Shown here piece after piece: positions 1 through 8,604 of a stretch of 60,238 bases of DNA. The DNA lies in NCBI GenBank assembly GCA_031271815.1, contig JAISVA010000004.1, positions 1-60,238 on the forward strand, written 5' to 3'. The position numbers and the translations under genes are program-made. A model generated the notes under the pieces. It worked only from the letters and a program-made list of their open reading frames with translations. It did not search any database and was not told the DNA's origin. The DNA is from Prevotellaceae bacterium. Its GTDB lineage: Bacteria > Bacteroidota > Bacteroidia > Bacteroidales > Paludibacteraceae. The number at the start of each line of letters is the position of its first letter. Within the stretch, counting starts at the first letter, position 1.

Positions 1-60
1 AAAGGAGGAAGCCGAAAATCCTGAACAGAGTAGGCCATTTTAAACTATCATTTATTTTAT

Positions 61-609
61 ATGAAAAAAGTTATTTTTACCGCAATTCTTGCAATTTCAA
101 CAGCAGTAAGTGTAAATGCGCAATGGAAAGCAGGCGCTGATTTGGGTATTCAAATTCCGATTGGAACATTTGGTGATGCCTACAATTTAGGAGTCGGAGG
201 TACTGTTGCCGGAGAATATCTAATAACCGAAAGCATTGGCGCAGGATTGCAACTGGGCTATTTTTCGTTCGGCGGAAAAGAAGTAATGGGTATGGAGACG
301 GGCAGTATGTCGGTTGTACCGATTACCGCTACCGGTAAATACTATTTTATGAGGGAAGGCTTTAAACCTTACGCCGGTCTTGACCTTGGCTTTTACGTGT
401 TGAGTTACGAATCTCCCGATTTATTTGGTTTGGGCAGTATAACCGTATCTGAAACCAAATTCGGCTTAGCTCCGGTACTTGGGCTCCAGTACGAGTTTTC
501 AGACAACTGGGCGTTAGACGGCAACCTTAAATACAACTATGTTGCCGCATCAGGCGATGCTCTTTCAACATTCGGCATCAATGTAGGTATTGTTTATACA
601 ATTGAGTAA
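61..609 (+). CDS. Outer-membrane beta-barrel protein
   Basis: The 182-residue product starts with a clear Sec signal peptide (MKKVIFTAILAISTA, cleavage probably after VNA at about residue 20). The rest alternates short hydrophobic and aromatic stretches with Gly-rich turns, as in small eight-stranded barrels of the OmpW/porin-like family, and ends in a hydrophobic/aromatic strand (NVGIVYTIE). It should sit in the outer membrane; its ligand or role cannot be told from sequence. It appears monocistronic: a terminator hairpin follows at 640-678. Confidence is high for a secreted barrel and low for anything more specific. Confidence 0.8.
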   Translation: MKKVIFTAILAISTAVSVNAQWKAGADLGIQIPIGTFGDAYNLGVGGTVAGEYLITESIGAGLQLGYFSFGGKEVMGMETGSMSVVPITATGKYYFMREGFKPYAGLDLGFYVLSYESPDLFGLGSITVSETKFGLAPVLGLQYEFSDNWALDGNLKYNYVAASGDALSTFGINVGIVYTIE

Positions 610-639
610 TTGAGCCTGAAAGCAAAAAATGCCACATTC

Positions 640-678
640 AAACTTCAAGAACTTATAATTTAAAAGTTCTTGAAGTTT
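640..678. terminator. Hairpin terminator after the barrel gene
   Basis: Arms of about 15 bp (AACTTCAAGAACTT and its complement AAGTTCTTGAAGTT) enclose a short AT loop, followed by TTTTC. It lies about 30 bp after the stop codon and can serve as a rho-independent terminator. Confidence 0.7.
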
Positions 679-709
679 TCTTTATCTGATTCATTCAAGC
701 TGCCGCTTA

Positions 710-963
710 ATTCATTCAAGTTGTCAGTTGATTTCAAGTCCGAAGGACTGACAGTTAGATAACCCCTTGCAAGCGGAGCGCAGCTCGGGGAATGTGCAAC
801 GGCTATCTCTTTCCCAACTCCGAAAAAGTTCAACACGCTACGGGATTGATTGGCAGGGTGCATCGTTTCTATTTTCGTTCTACCCCGAGCTGCGCTTCGC
901 TTGCAAGGGGTTATCTAACTGTCAGTCCTTCGGACTTGAAATCAACAAACAACTTGAATGAAT
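710..963. repeat. Palindromic intergenic element, family P2, copy 1
   Basis: About 250 bp with long terminal inverted repeats of roughly 75 bp. The left arm runs from TTCATTCAAGTTGTCAG to CAGCTCGGGG, and the right arm is its near-perfect complement ending CAACTTGAATGAA. The centre (about 790-885) is also shared with a second copy at 58025-58276. Short ORFs inside read through the palindrome and are not credible genes. This looks like a MITE or another non-coding mobile repeat. Confidence 0.8.
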
Positions 964-1260
964 TAATCTTAACGTTAGTTTGATAAAAGAGGTTGTTGTC
1001 AAAATACACATATGTTACTTATTATCATCCTATCGGAATGCAATACATAAATAGAAATCAGCTATTTACATAAACTCTCGTTAAATTATAAAAACAGCTA
1101 ATCATTCAAATTAACGCCAAGTTCACAAAAGTGCAGGCAAAAACTGAAAAATGAATAGCCACTCGTTGTTTTGCCGACTTTAATAAAAACCTTACTTGCT
1201 GATAAAATCAAATTTACTCAAAAATTTATTCACATTTTTTTCTCATTCCCAAAAAAACAG

Positions 1261-1268
1261 TATCTTTG
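1261..1268 (+). promoter_or_regulatory. TAnnTTTG promoter box for the riboswitch operon
   Basis: TATCTTTG matches the Bacteroidota primary-sigma -7 element. Transcription would start at about 1275, right where the cobalamin aptamer begins. I see no clear -33 TTG at the expected spacing. Confidence 0.6.
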
Positions 1269-1275
1269 TCCCCGA

Positions 1276-1452
1276 AATTTTGGTGATGTAATTCTTGTCC
1301 GGGAATTACGTTGAAAAGGGAATCAGGTGCAAATCCTGAACAGACCCCGCTGCTGTAAGCTCATTAAGCGCTTTACACAAAACTTTGCCACTAAGGTTTA
1401 ATTACACTTGGGAAGGCGTGTAAAACGAGAGTAAGTCAGAAGACCTGCCAAA
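1276..1452 (+). promoter_or_regulatory. Cobalamin (B12) riboswitch
   Basis: The order of conserved cobalamin-aptamer elements is present: TTGAAAAGGGAATCAGGTGC, then AATCCTGAACAGACCCCGC with TGCTGTAAGC, a GCCACT segment, GGGAAGGCG, and the B12 box AGTCAGAAGACCTGCC near 1434-1449. GGCAGGTT at about 1501-1508 complements ACCTGCC of the B12 box and may belong to the expression platform. It precedes the CWC/acyl-CoA carboxylase operon by about 220 nt, so that operon is probably turned down when adenosylcobalamin is plentiful. The aptamer call is secure; the switching mechanism is inferred. Confidence 0.93.
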
Positions 1453-1671
1453 AGATTTCAGTTAAAGGCTTTCGAGGAATAAGGCTGGCGACAAACACAA
1501 GGCAGGTTAAGTATCTCTGCATTAAGTTTATCTCCGTTTAATTTTAGAACCCGCGTTGCTGCATGATATATGCCTGCGATGTTGCGTTCCCGGAAGCTGT
1601 TTATATATAGAATTTAAACAGTGCCGTATTCATGATCATAATCCATTCTTACATTCAAAAATATTTTGAAA

Positions 1672-1893
1672 ATGAACAAGATATGTCCCTCTTGCAACAG
1701 TCTCTTCGACTGTCGCCACGATGATATTGCCAACTGCCATTGTGCAGGAGTAGCGTTAGACGCGCAACAGCTTGCCTTTATCAGGGAAAACTACGCCGGT
1801 TGCCTTTGCAACACGTGCCTTCAAGCCATTAAAAATAACTTCTATACATTCGAAGTCAATCCGGTGTATAGAAAAAAGAATAGAACAGTATGA
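1672..1893 (+). CDS. Cysteine-rich CWC family protein
   Basis: A small protein of 73 residues starting at the ATG at 1672 (an upstream in-frame TTG is less likely). Its pattern MNKICPSCNSLFDCRHDDIANCHC...GCLCNTCL has paired cysteines and CWC spacing, as in the cysteine-rich CWC family, probably a zinc- or metal-binding mini-domain. Its function is unknown. Its stop overlaps the start of the biotin carboxylase gene (ATGA), which implies translational coupling, and it is the first gene after the cobalamin riboswitch. Confidence 0.75.
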   Translation: MNKICPSCNSLFDCRHDDIANCHCAGVALDAQQLAFIRENYAGCLCNTCLQAIKNNFYTFEVNPVYRKKNRTV

Positions 1894-3407
1894 CGAATAT
1901 CAAGAAAATCCTCATCGCGAATCGCGGCGAAATTGCCGTCCGGATAATGCGTTCGTGCAAAGAAATGCGGATAAATACCGTTGCCGTATTTTCGCAGGCA
2001 GACCGAACGGCAAAGCACGTCTGGTATGCCGACGAAGCCTACTGTATCGGTGAAGCTCCTTCAAAAGAAAGCTATCTGAATATCGAAAAGATAATCGAAA
2101 TCGCCAAAAAATGCAAGGCTGACGCCGTTCATCCCGGATACGGCTTCCTGTCGGAAAATGCCCGATTTGCCTTGCGTTGCCGCCGGGAAGGAATTGTATT
2201 TATCGGACCGTCTCCCGAAACAATGGATACAATGGGCGATAAAATATCCGCCCGCAAACAGATGATAAAAGCAGGCGTTCCCGTTGTTCCAGGCACCGAA
2301 AAAGGATTAAGCAGCGAGGAAGAAGCCATGGAAGTATGCCGGCAAATCGGTTTCCCCGTGATGCTGAAAGCTTCTATGGGAGGAGGAGGAAAAGGCATCC
2401 GGCTCATTCAACATGAAAATGAGGTAAAGGAAGCTTACCTGAATGCCAAATCCGAATCCCTTTCGTCATTCGGCGACGATACGGTGTATATTGAAAAGTT
2501 TGTGGAAGAGCCTCACCACATCGAATTTCAGGTATTGGGCGACACGCACGGAAACGTTATTCACCTGTGCGAGCGCGAATGCTCCATCCAGCGGCGGAAT
2601 CAGAAAATAGTAGAGGAAAGTCCCTCGCCGTTTATGACATCCGAACTGCGCCTCGAAATGGGTAAAAAGGCGGTAATGGCAGCCAGATCCGTCGGATATG
2701 TTGGTGCGGGAACAGTCGAGTTTTTGGTAGATAAGCACCGTAATTTCTTTTTTCTGGAAATGAATACCCGCTTGCAGGTGGAACATCCCATTACGGAAGA
2801 AGTTTTGGGCATCGACCTGGTAAAAGAACAGATAAAAATAGCCGGCGGGCAGCCGCTTTCATTGAAGCAGGAAGACATCAGGCAGCGCGGGCACGCTATC
2901 GAATTGCGTATTTGCGCCGAGGATGCAGAAATGAATTTTATGCCCTCGTCCGGCACAATAAAAAGCGTTATCGAACCCAACGGAATCGGCGTCCGCATCG
3001 ACAGTTATGTTTATGAAGGCTACGAGATACCGATACACTACGACCCGATGATAAGCAAGCTGATTGTATGGGCAGTCAATCGCAACTATGCCATCGAGCG
3101 CCTGCACCGCGTGCTGCATGAATATAAAATTACCGGCATCAAGACGAACATCAATTACCTGAAAAGTATAATTGATATGCCCGATTTTGTTGAAGGAAAA
3201 TACGATACCGGCTTTATCCCCAAACATGTGGATGAGCTGAAAAGCGGAACAAACCGTGAAAATCATGATGCGGAAAACATCGCCTTGATAGCCGCTTACA
3301 TTGATTACATCATCAACCTCGAAGAAAACCGCGGCAGCAAAAGCGACGCTCAGCCCAACAGCCGCTGGCGGAATTTCGGTTTACAGAAAGGCATTTTAAG
3401 AATATAA
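1890..3407 (+). CDS. Biotin carboxylase subunit of acyl-CoA carboxylase
   Basis: The 505-residue product carboxylates biotin on the carrier protein using ATP and bicarbonate. The N-terminal biotin-carboxylase domain starts KKILIANRGEIAVRIMRSC. The ATP-grasp domain has the glycine-rich loop MGGGGKGIRL and the active-site signature FLEMNTRLQVEHPITE. A C-terminal biotin-carboxylase domain follows with ELRICAEDAEMNFMPSSG. The length fits AccC/PccA-type single subunits with an extended tail. It lies between the CWC gene (4-bp overlap) and the carrier gene (4-bp gap). With the PccB/MmdA-like carboxyltransferase downstream, the likely substrate is propionyl-CoA or a related acyl-CoA rather than acetyl-CoA, but that is inference. 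Confidence 0.93.
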   Translation: MTNIKKILIANRGEIAVRIMRSCKEMRINTVAVFSQADRTAKHVWYADEAYCIGEAPSKESYLNIEKIIEIAKKCKADAVHPGYGFLSENARFALRCRREGIVFIGPSPETMDTMGDKISARKQMIKAGVPVVPGTEKGLSSEEEAMEVCRQIGFPVMLKASMGGGGKGIRLIQHENEVKEAYLNAKSESLSSFGDDTVYIEKFVEEPHHIEFQVLGDTHGNVIHLCERECSIQRRNQKIVEESPSPFMTSELRLEMGKKAVMAARSVGYVGAGTVEFLVDKHRNFFFLEMNTRLQVEHPITEEVLGIDLVKEQIKIAGGQPLSLKQEDIRQRGHAIELRICAEDAEMNFMPSSGTIKSVIEPNGIGVRIDSYVYEGYEIPIHYDPMISKLIVWAVNRNYAIERLHRVLHEYKITGIKTNINYLKSIIDMPDFVEGKYDTGFIPKHVDELKSGTNRENHDAENIALIAAYIDYIINLEENRGSKSDAQPNSRWRNFGLQKGILRI

Positions 3408-3411
3408 CTTC

Positions 3412-3951
3412 ATGGAAATACACATAGGAAACAGAACAGCTGAAATTGAGCTTCTTAGTAAGGAAGACAATCAGGTGCGCCTGTCGTTAGACGGCAGGGA
3501 ATATGAAATTGATGTGGCAATGCTGCAAGACGGCGTTTACTCGATTCTGCACGACGGAAAATCATACAACGCGGAACTTACTTCGTCCGGCGACCGCAAA
3601 AGCTACAAGGTAAATGCCGGTTTTTCCCAATACGATGTCCGGATTATCGATACAAAAGCAAAATACCTGCGCCTGAAAAAAGGCGTGGACGAGCGGCAGG
3701 ACGATAAAATCGTGTCGCCGATGCCGGGAAAAGTAGTAAGCATTCCCGTACAGTCCGGCGACCAATTACAGGCAGGCGACACCGTCATCGTCATCGAAGC
3801 TATGAAGATGCAGAACAGCTACAAAGTGTCGGCCGATTGCACCGTAAAGGAAATACTTGTAAATGAAGGCGATGCTATCAGCAGCAATCAACTGATGATT
3901 CGCCTGGAATTAACCAAAAGCCCCTTAAATACCCTTCAAGGAGAACTTTAA
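3412..3951 (+). CDS. Biotin carboxyl carrier protein
   Basis: A 179-residue protein whose last 80 residues form a biotinyl/lipoyl domain: MPGKVVSIPVQSGD leads to the biotinylation motif EAMKMQN with the target lysine at about residue 132. The N-terminal half (about 95 residues) is beta-rich and probably docks the carrier on the carboxylase, as in other separate-subunit propionyl-CoA or methylmalonyl-CoA systems. It follows the biotin carboxylase by 4 bp and precedes the carboxyltransferase by 132 bp. That gap holds a short GC-rich inverted motif (AAGTCCCTCTTGAGGGGA...) that could be a small repeat or partial attenuator. Confidence 0.92.
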   Translation: MEIHIGNRTAEIELLSKEDNQVRLSLDGREYEIDVAMLQDGVYSILHDGKSYNAELTSSGDRKSYKVNAGFSQYDVRIIDTKAKYLRLKKGVDERQDDKIVSPMPGKVVSIPVQSGDQLQAGDTVIVIEAMKMQNSYKVSADCTVKEILVNEGDAISSNQLMIRLELTKSPLNTLQGEL

Positions 3952-4083
3952 GAAAGCTGCGAATGGGTGGCGGCATACAAATACGATCAGATAAGTAAAA
4001 GTGATTCATAAAATTTACAAACGATAAAACAACGCTCCTCTTCAAAGTCCCTCTTGAGGGGATAGGGGGCTTTTTAATTAATT

Positions 4084-5616
4084 ATGACAAGAGAAGAATT
4101 ATACCGGTCTTTTGAAGAAAAGAATGCCTTGGCAGAGCTTGGAGGCGGAAACGAAAGAATACAAAAGCAGCATGAGGCGGGAAAACTAACTGCCCGCGAA
4201 CGCATTGAAAAACTGTTGGACAAGGGTTCATTTGTAGAAATAGACAAATTCAGCGTGCACCGGTCCAACAATTTCGATATGCCCAAAAGTCACATTGCCG
4301 GCGACGGCGTGGTGTGCGGTTACGGGCGGATAGACGGCAGGCAGGTATTTGTCTATGCCTACGATTTTACGGTGTATGGCGGTACATTGGGAGCCGTCAA
4401 TGCCCGGAAAATAGTGAAAGTACAGGAGCTTGCCCTGAAAAACGGCGCACCGGTTATCGCCCTGAACGATTCGGGCGGAGCGCGCATCCAGGAAGGCGTA
4501 GAAAGCCTTTCGGGCTATGCCTCTATTTTCTATCAGAATACCATTGCCTCGGGTGTGATTCCGCAAATATCGGCTATTTTGGGCCCCTGCGCAGGCGGTG
4601 CGTGCTACTCGCCGGCACTGACCGATTTTATCTTTATGGAGAAAAACAACAGCTACATGTTTGTTACCGGACCCGATGTGGTAAAAACCGTCACACACGA
4701 GGAAGTAACCAAAGAGGAACTTGGCGGAGCCTACACGCACGGCAGCAAAAGCGGCGTTGCCCACTTTGTCTGCAACACGGAAGAAGAAGTGCCGGCATCC
4801 ATCCGCGAACTGTTGAGCTTCCTGCCTTCCAACAATATGGAAGATGCACCTTCCGACGTTTGTACTGACGACATCAACCGGGAAATTCCCGCTTTGCAGG
4901 ATATTGTTCCCATCGACCCGAACGTGCCATACGACATGAAAGACATCATCGAGCCGGCGCTCGACGACCATTACTTCTTCGAAGTGATGTCTCATTTTGC
5001 CGCCAATGCCATCGTAGGTTTCGGCAGGCTTGGCGGAAACACGGTGGGCGTTGTTGCCAACCAGCCCGCATTCCTGGCAGGCGTTTTAGATATCGACAGT
5101 TCTGATAAAATCGCCCGCTTTGTCCGTTTTTGCGACTGTTTCAACATTCCCATTATCACGTTTGAAGACGTACCCGGCTTCTTGCCCGGCACGGTGCAGG
5201 AGCACAACGGAATTATCCGTCACGGCGCCAAAATCGTATATGCCTACGCTGAGGCAACCGTTCCGAAAATCACCCTTATCACGCGAAAAGCCTACGGCGG
5301 CGCCTACATCGTGATGTCGAGCAAGGAGACGGGAAGCGATGTGAATTTAGCCTACCCGACCGCCGAAATTGCCGTTATGGGTGCAGAAGGAGCGGTAAAC
5401 ATCCTCTATCGCAAAGCTGATGATGAAGCCAAGCAAAAAGCCATAGAAGAATACCGCGAAAACTTTGCCAACCCATACCGCAGCGCCGAACTGGGCTATG
5501 TGGACGAAATTATCCTGCCCAAACACACGCGCATAAAACTGATACAGGCGTTGGAAATGGCAAAAAACAAGGTGAAGACACATCCGCCGAAAAAACATGG
5601 AAATATGCCTTTGTAA
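4084..5616 (+). CDS. Acyl-CoA carboxylase carboxyltransferase subunit (PccB/MmdA type)
   Basis: The 510-residue product has the two crotonase-like halves of the carboxyltransferase family. The N-half contains GKLTARERIEKLLD and the oxyanion-hole segment NDSGGARIQEGVESLSGY. The C-half contains VPGFLPGTVQEHNGIIRHGA and TRKAYGGAYIVMSSK. This is the propionyl-CoA carboxylase beta / methylmalonyl-CoA decarboxylase alpha type, which moves CO2 between biotin and the acyl-CoA. No membrane beta subunit of a decarboxylase pump is nearby, so a carboxylase or transcarboxylase role is favoured. Its place in a B12-riboswitch operon fits the methylmalonyl-CoA (B12-dependent mutase) branch of propionate metabolism. 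Confidence 0.93.
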   Translation: MTREELYRSFEEKNALAELGGGNERIQKQHEAGKLTARERIEKLLDKGSFVEIDKFSVHRSNNFDMPKSHIAGDGVVCGYGRIDGRQVFVYAYDFTVYGGTLGAVNARKIVKVQELALKNGAPVIALNDSGGARIQEGVESLSGYASIFYQNTIASGVIPQISAILGPCAGGACYSPALTDFIFMEKNNSYMFVTGPDVVKTVTHEEVTKEELGGAYTHGSKSGVAHFVCNTEEEVPASIRELLSFLPSNNMEDAPSDVCTDDINREIPALQDIVPIDPNVPYDMKDIIEPALDDHYFFEVMSHFAANAIVGFGRLGGNTVGVVANQPAFLAGVLDIDSSDKIARFVRFCDCFNIPIITFEDVPGFLPGTVQEHNGIIRHGAKIVYAYAEATVPKITLITRKAYGGAYIVMSSKETGSDVNLAYPTAEIAVMGAEGAVNILYRKADDEAKQKAIEEYRENFANPYRSAELGYVDEIILPKHTRIKLIQALEMAKNKVKTHPPKKHGNMPL

Positions 5617-5660
5617 GTAGAGAGTGGAGAATTGAGAATTATAAAAAAATAAAAAAACAG

Positions 5661-6752
5661 ATGGCAGTTTTAGAAGAACCTTGCATTTTAGGGATGTATG
5701 AAAAAGAGCGATTTACCGCATTGGAAGCCCAGCGTCTGGCACAGGAAATAGCTTTCGGACCGGTTGTTTTCCAGGTATCCCGCCTGATGATAAAATTCGG
5801 TATTTTCGAACTCCTTCTAAAGCATAGGGAAGGACTTACCCTGGAAGAAGTAACAAAAGAAAGCGGATTGAGCTGGTATGCCATCCAAGTCCTACTGGAA
5901 TCGTCACTCACGATCGGAACCGTTTTGCTGAAAGACGGGCGTTTTTATATTGCAAAAGCCGGATATTTCCTGCAGACCGATAACATGGCAAAAGTCAATA
6001 TGAATTTCAACCACGATGTTAACTATCTGGGGCTGTTCAATCTCGAAGAATCGCTGTTGAACGGGAAACCGGAAGGGCTGAAAGTGTTCGGAAACTGGGC
6101 GACCATCTATGAAGGCCTTTCAAGTCTGCCTGAACAGGTACAGAAAAGCTGGTTCGGATTCGATCATTTTTATTCCGGCAACTCTTTTGACCAGGCGCTG
6201 GAAATTGTTTTCCGGAAAAAGCCGCAAACATTGCTTGATGTAGGAGGAAATACCGGTCGCTGGGCAATTAAGTGCGTAACCTGCTCGCAGGATGTGAATG
6301 TAACCATTATGGATTTGCCGCAGCAGCTCAAATTAATGCGGGAAGCCGTAAAGGATTTACCGGGTGCAGAACGCATTCACGGGCACGGAGTAAACCTGCT
6401 GGATGAAAAAGCGCCTTTTCCAACCGGTTTTGATGCTATCTGGATGAGCCAGTTCCTGGATTGTTTTTCGGAAGAAGAAGTCATCAGTATTTTAAGCCGC
6501 GCATCTGCCTCGATGGATAACAACAGCCGTCTTTTCATTATGGAAACATTCTGGGACAGGCAGCGCTTTGAAACGGCGTCCTATTGCCTGGCGCAGACAA
6601 GCATTTATTTTACGGCGCTGGCAAACGGGAACAGCAAAATGTATTACTCGAAAGATATGGAACGCTGCGTAAAAGCGGCAGGATTGGAAGTTGAAACAAT
6701 TTATGACAGTTTGGGATTAGGGCATAGCATAATGGAGTGCAGAAAAAATTGA
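5661..6752 (+). CDS. SAM-dependent O-methyltransferase (winged-helix/type 2 family)
   Basis: A 363-residue protein. An N-terminal winged-helix dimerisation domain (about residues 15-100, LTLEEVTKESGLSWYAIQVL) is followed by a class I methyltransferase fold with the SAM-binding loop LLDVGGNTGRWAIKC (about 190-205) and an acidic-loop region IMDLPQQL. This matches the acetylserotonin/hydroxyneurosporene O-methyltransferase superfamily; the substrate cannot be told. It begins 44 bp after the carboxyltransferase on the same strand, so it probably shares the B12-regulated transcript. Whether it acts in the carboxylase pathway is unknown. Confidence 0.8.
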   Translation: MAVLEEPCILGMYEKERFTALEAQRLAQEIAFGPVVFQVSRLMIKFGIFELLLKHREGLTLEEVTKESGLSWYAIQVLLESSLTIGTVLLKDGRFYIAKAGYFLQTDNMAKVNMNFNHDVNYLGLFNLEESLLNGKPEGLKVFGNWATIYEGLSSLPEQVQKSWFGFDHFYSGNSFDQALEIVFRKKPQTLLDVGGNTGRWAIKCVTCSQDVNVTIMDLPQQLKLMREAVKDLPGAERIHGHGVNLLDEKAPFPTGFDAIWMSQFLDCFSEEEVISILSRASASMDNNSRLFIMETFWDRQRFETASYCLAQTSIYFTALANGNSKMYYSKDMERCVKAAGLEVETIYDSLGLGHSIMECRKN

Positions 6753-6820
6753 TTGTATATCAAGAATGTGATTTCGCCCAAAATAAAAGTTAATGACTTT
6801 CGGCAATATTACCCCTAAAC

Positions 6821-6963
6821 TGGCTGTCTCTAAAGAACGCAGATGACACGGATCTCCACAGATAACAAACGAATAGGAATTTTATGTATAACTAATTATC
6901 AACGATATAAAAATCCGTGTTATTTGTGTCATCTGCGTTCAACAAGACTTTTGAGACAACCTC
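6821..6963. repeat. MITE-like palindrome, family P1, copy 1
   Basis: Ends GGCTGTCTC...AAAGAACGCAGATGACACGGAT and the complement ATTTGTGTCATCTGCGTTC...TTTTGAGACAACC enclose an AT-rich centre with ATAACTAATTATCAACGATAT. The same design recurs at 11478, 13939, 41571 (degraded) and 52649. It occupies most of the 340-bp gap before nhaA. A further stretch at about 6983-7038 resembles the sequence after the 52649 copy. Confidence 0.8.
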
Positions 6964-7093
6964 CTTTTCTCAGTGGAAGTGCTGTTGTTTAGGTCTGTTT
7001 TGCTGCTCTGAAAGCCGCCTTTAGGAGATTGGGGGTAATTTTACGAATAAGTATTTAAAATTTACCAATTATAAAAAACAAAAAGATAAAAAT

Positions 7094-8419
7094 ATGTACA
7101 GGAAAAATCCAATAGAAAAAATTATCGCTCCCATTTCGCGATTTATAATAAATGAAAAGGCGGGTGGTATCGTACTCGGAATTAGTGTTTTACTGGCGCT
7201 TTTTTTGGCTAATTTTGCCCCTTTTTCAAAATATTATTTTGAAATACTGGAAATGAAAATCGGTCTGCAATTCAACGGACAATCGTATTTGGAACACGAT
7301 ATCCTGCACTGGATTAATGACGGATTGATGGCTATTTTCTTTTTCGTGATAGGGCTCGAATTAAAGAAAGAGTTTGTCGGCGGTGAACTGTCCAACCCAC
7401 GTAAAGCCATTTTGCCAGTCGGTGCGGCATTTGGAGGAATGCTCGTTCCTGCGTTGATTTATATTGTCTTCAATCCGTTGGGCGAGGTACATCAAGGCTG
7501 GGGAATACCGATGGCTACCGACATTGCGTTTTCGCTGGCAGTATTGTATACGCTGGGAAAAAAAGTTCCTTTATCTCTAAAAGTATTCTTAACCGCAGTA
7601 GCTGTGGTAGATGATTTAGGAGCGGTAATTGTCATTGCTTTCTTCTATACTTCCGAAATTTCGGTGGTAAATCTTTTGCTGGGATTAGGTGCTGCATTTT
7701 TGATGTTTATTGGCAATAAAGCGGGTATACGCAATATTTTATTTTATGCCGTTTTAGGCATTGGCGGCGTTTGGCTTGCATTTTTGCTTTCGGGCGTTCA
7801 TGCTACAATCGCAGCCGTGCTTGCTGCCTTTATGATTCCTGCCGACGTAAAGATCAAAGAAGATGTTTTATTGAAAAGGATAAGAAAGCACCTGAATCGA
7901 TTCAATGACATAGGCGCAAATGATAAAATACCCACATTAACCGAACAGCAGCTGTTTGTACTGGAAAAAGCAAAAGAAGATTTTAACCGGGCAATTCCTC
8001 CGCTTCAACGTTTGGAGTATCATCTGCATTCGTTTTCAACTTTTATTGTCTTGCCTGTGTTTGCATTGGCAAATGCAGGAGTATCGCTCACATTAGATAT
8101 GAACACGCTGTTCAATACAAACATCGTGTTTGGCGTAATGTTCGGCTTGTTTTTCGGAAAAGTAACAGGCATATCGGGAGCGACTTTTCTGTTGACCAAA
8201 ACCGGGATTGCCCTTAAACCGGACAATATGACATTCCGTAATTTATTGGGAATCGGCTTGCTGGCAGGCATTGGATTTACGATGTCTCTGTTTGTTACCT
8301 CATTGGCATTTACCAATCCCGAATACGAAACGCAGGCAAAAATCGGTATTTTTACGGCATCCATCCTTGCTGCCGTTTCCGGCTATCTTGTTCTTCGTTC
8401 GAATAAAAACAGTTACTGA
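7094..8419 (+). CDS. nhaA: Na+/H+ antiporter NhaA
   Basis: The 441-residue inner-membrane protein has about 12 hydrophobic segments and the NhaA signatures: FVIGLELKKEFVGGELS, the unwound-helix motif ATDIAFSLAVL, and the ion-binding aspartate pair in VAVVDDLGAVIVIAFFY. It exchanges external protons for internal Na+ or Li+. The central loop (about 255-305) is longer than in E. coli NhaA, as often in Bacteroidota. It appears to be a single gene, preceded by a P1 repeat and followed by a strong palindrome at 8435-8534. Confidence 0.95.
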   Translation: MYRKNPIEKIIAPISRFIINEKAGGIVLGISVLLALFLANFAPFSKYYFEILEMKIGLQFNGQSYLEHDILHWINDGLMAIFFFVIGLELKKEFVGGELSNPRKAILPVGAAFGGMLVPALIYIVFNPLGEVHQGWGIPMATDIAFSLAVLYTLGKKVPLSLKVFLTAVAVVDDLGAVIVIAFFYTSEISVVNLLLGLGAAFLMFIGNKAGIRNILFYAVLGIGGVWLAFLLSGVHATIAAVLAAFMIPADVKIKEDVLLKRIRKHLNRFNDIGANDKIPTLTEQQLFVLEKAKEDFNRAIPPLQRLEYHLHSFSTFIVLPVFALANAGVSLTLDMNTLFNTNIVFGVMFGLFFGKVTGISGATFLLTKTGIALKPDNMTFRNLLGIGLLAGIGFTMSLFVTSLAFTNPEYETQAKIGIFTASILAAVSGYLVLRSNKNSY

Positions 8420-8434
8420 TAATGCAGCTACAAG

Positions 8435-8534
8435 CTTCCCGTTTTTGCGAACTTTGCGCCTTTGCGTTTAAATTGAAAGAGTGCTTGCGCTTGTTTTTTG
8501 AACGCAAAGGCGCAAAGTTCGCAAAGACGGGAAG
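8435..8534. terminator. Long palindrome after nhaA
   Basis: Arms CTTCCCGT-TTTTGCGAACTTTGC and AACGCAAAGGCGCAAAG with their complements, ending ACGGGAAG, pair over about 38 bp around a loop of roughly 25 nt. It lies just after the nhaA stop and can terminate transcription. It is much longer than a standard terminator and resembles other palindromic repeats in this genome. Confidence 0.6.
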
Positions 8535-8604
8535 AAAGAAGTAATTTGGGTATAAACGCAGATAATCATTAAAAAATTAACAGACAATAAATAGGTAATT
8601 AATT

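Noticed and set aside
660-983. Short reading frames on both strands within the P2 palindrome
   Set aside because: Their translations mirror each other through the inverted repeat and have no family resemblance; the DNA is explained by the repeat.
4030-4075. A GC-rich inverted motif before the carboxyltransferase as a regulatory RNA
   Set aside because: AGTCCCTCTTGAGGGGAT-type phrases are common short intergenic repeats in Bacteroidota; there is no aptamer-like structure.
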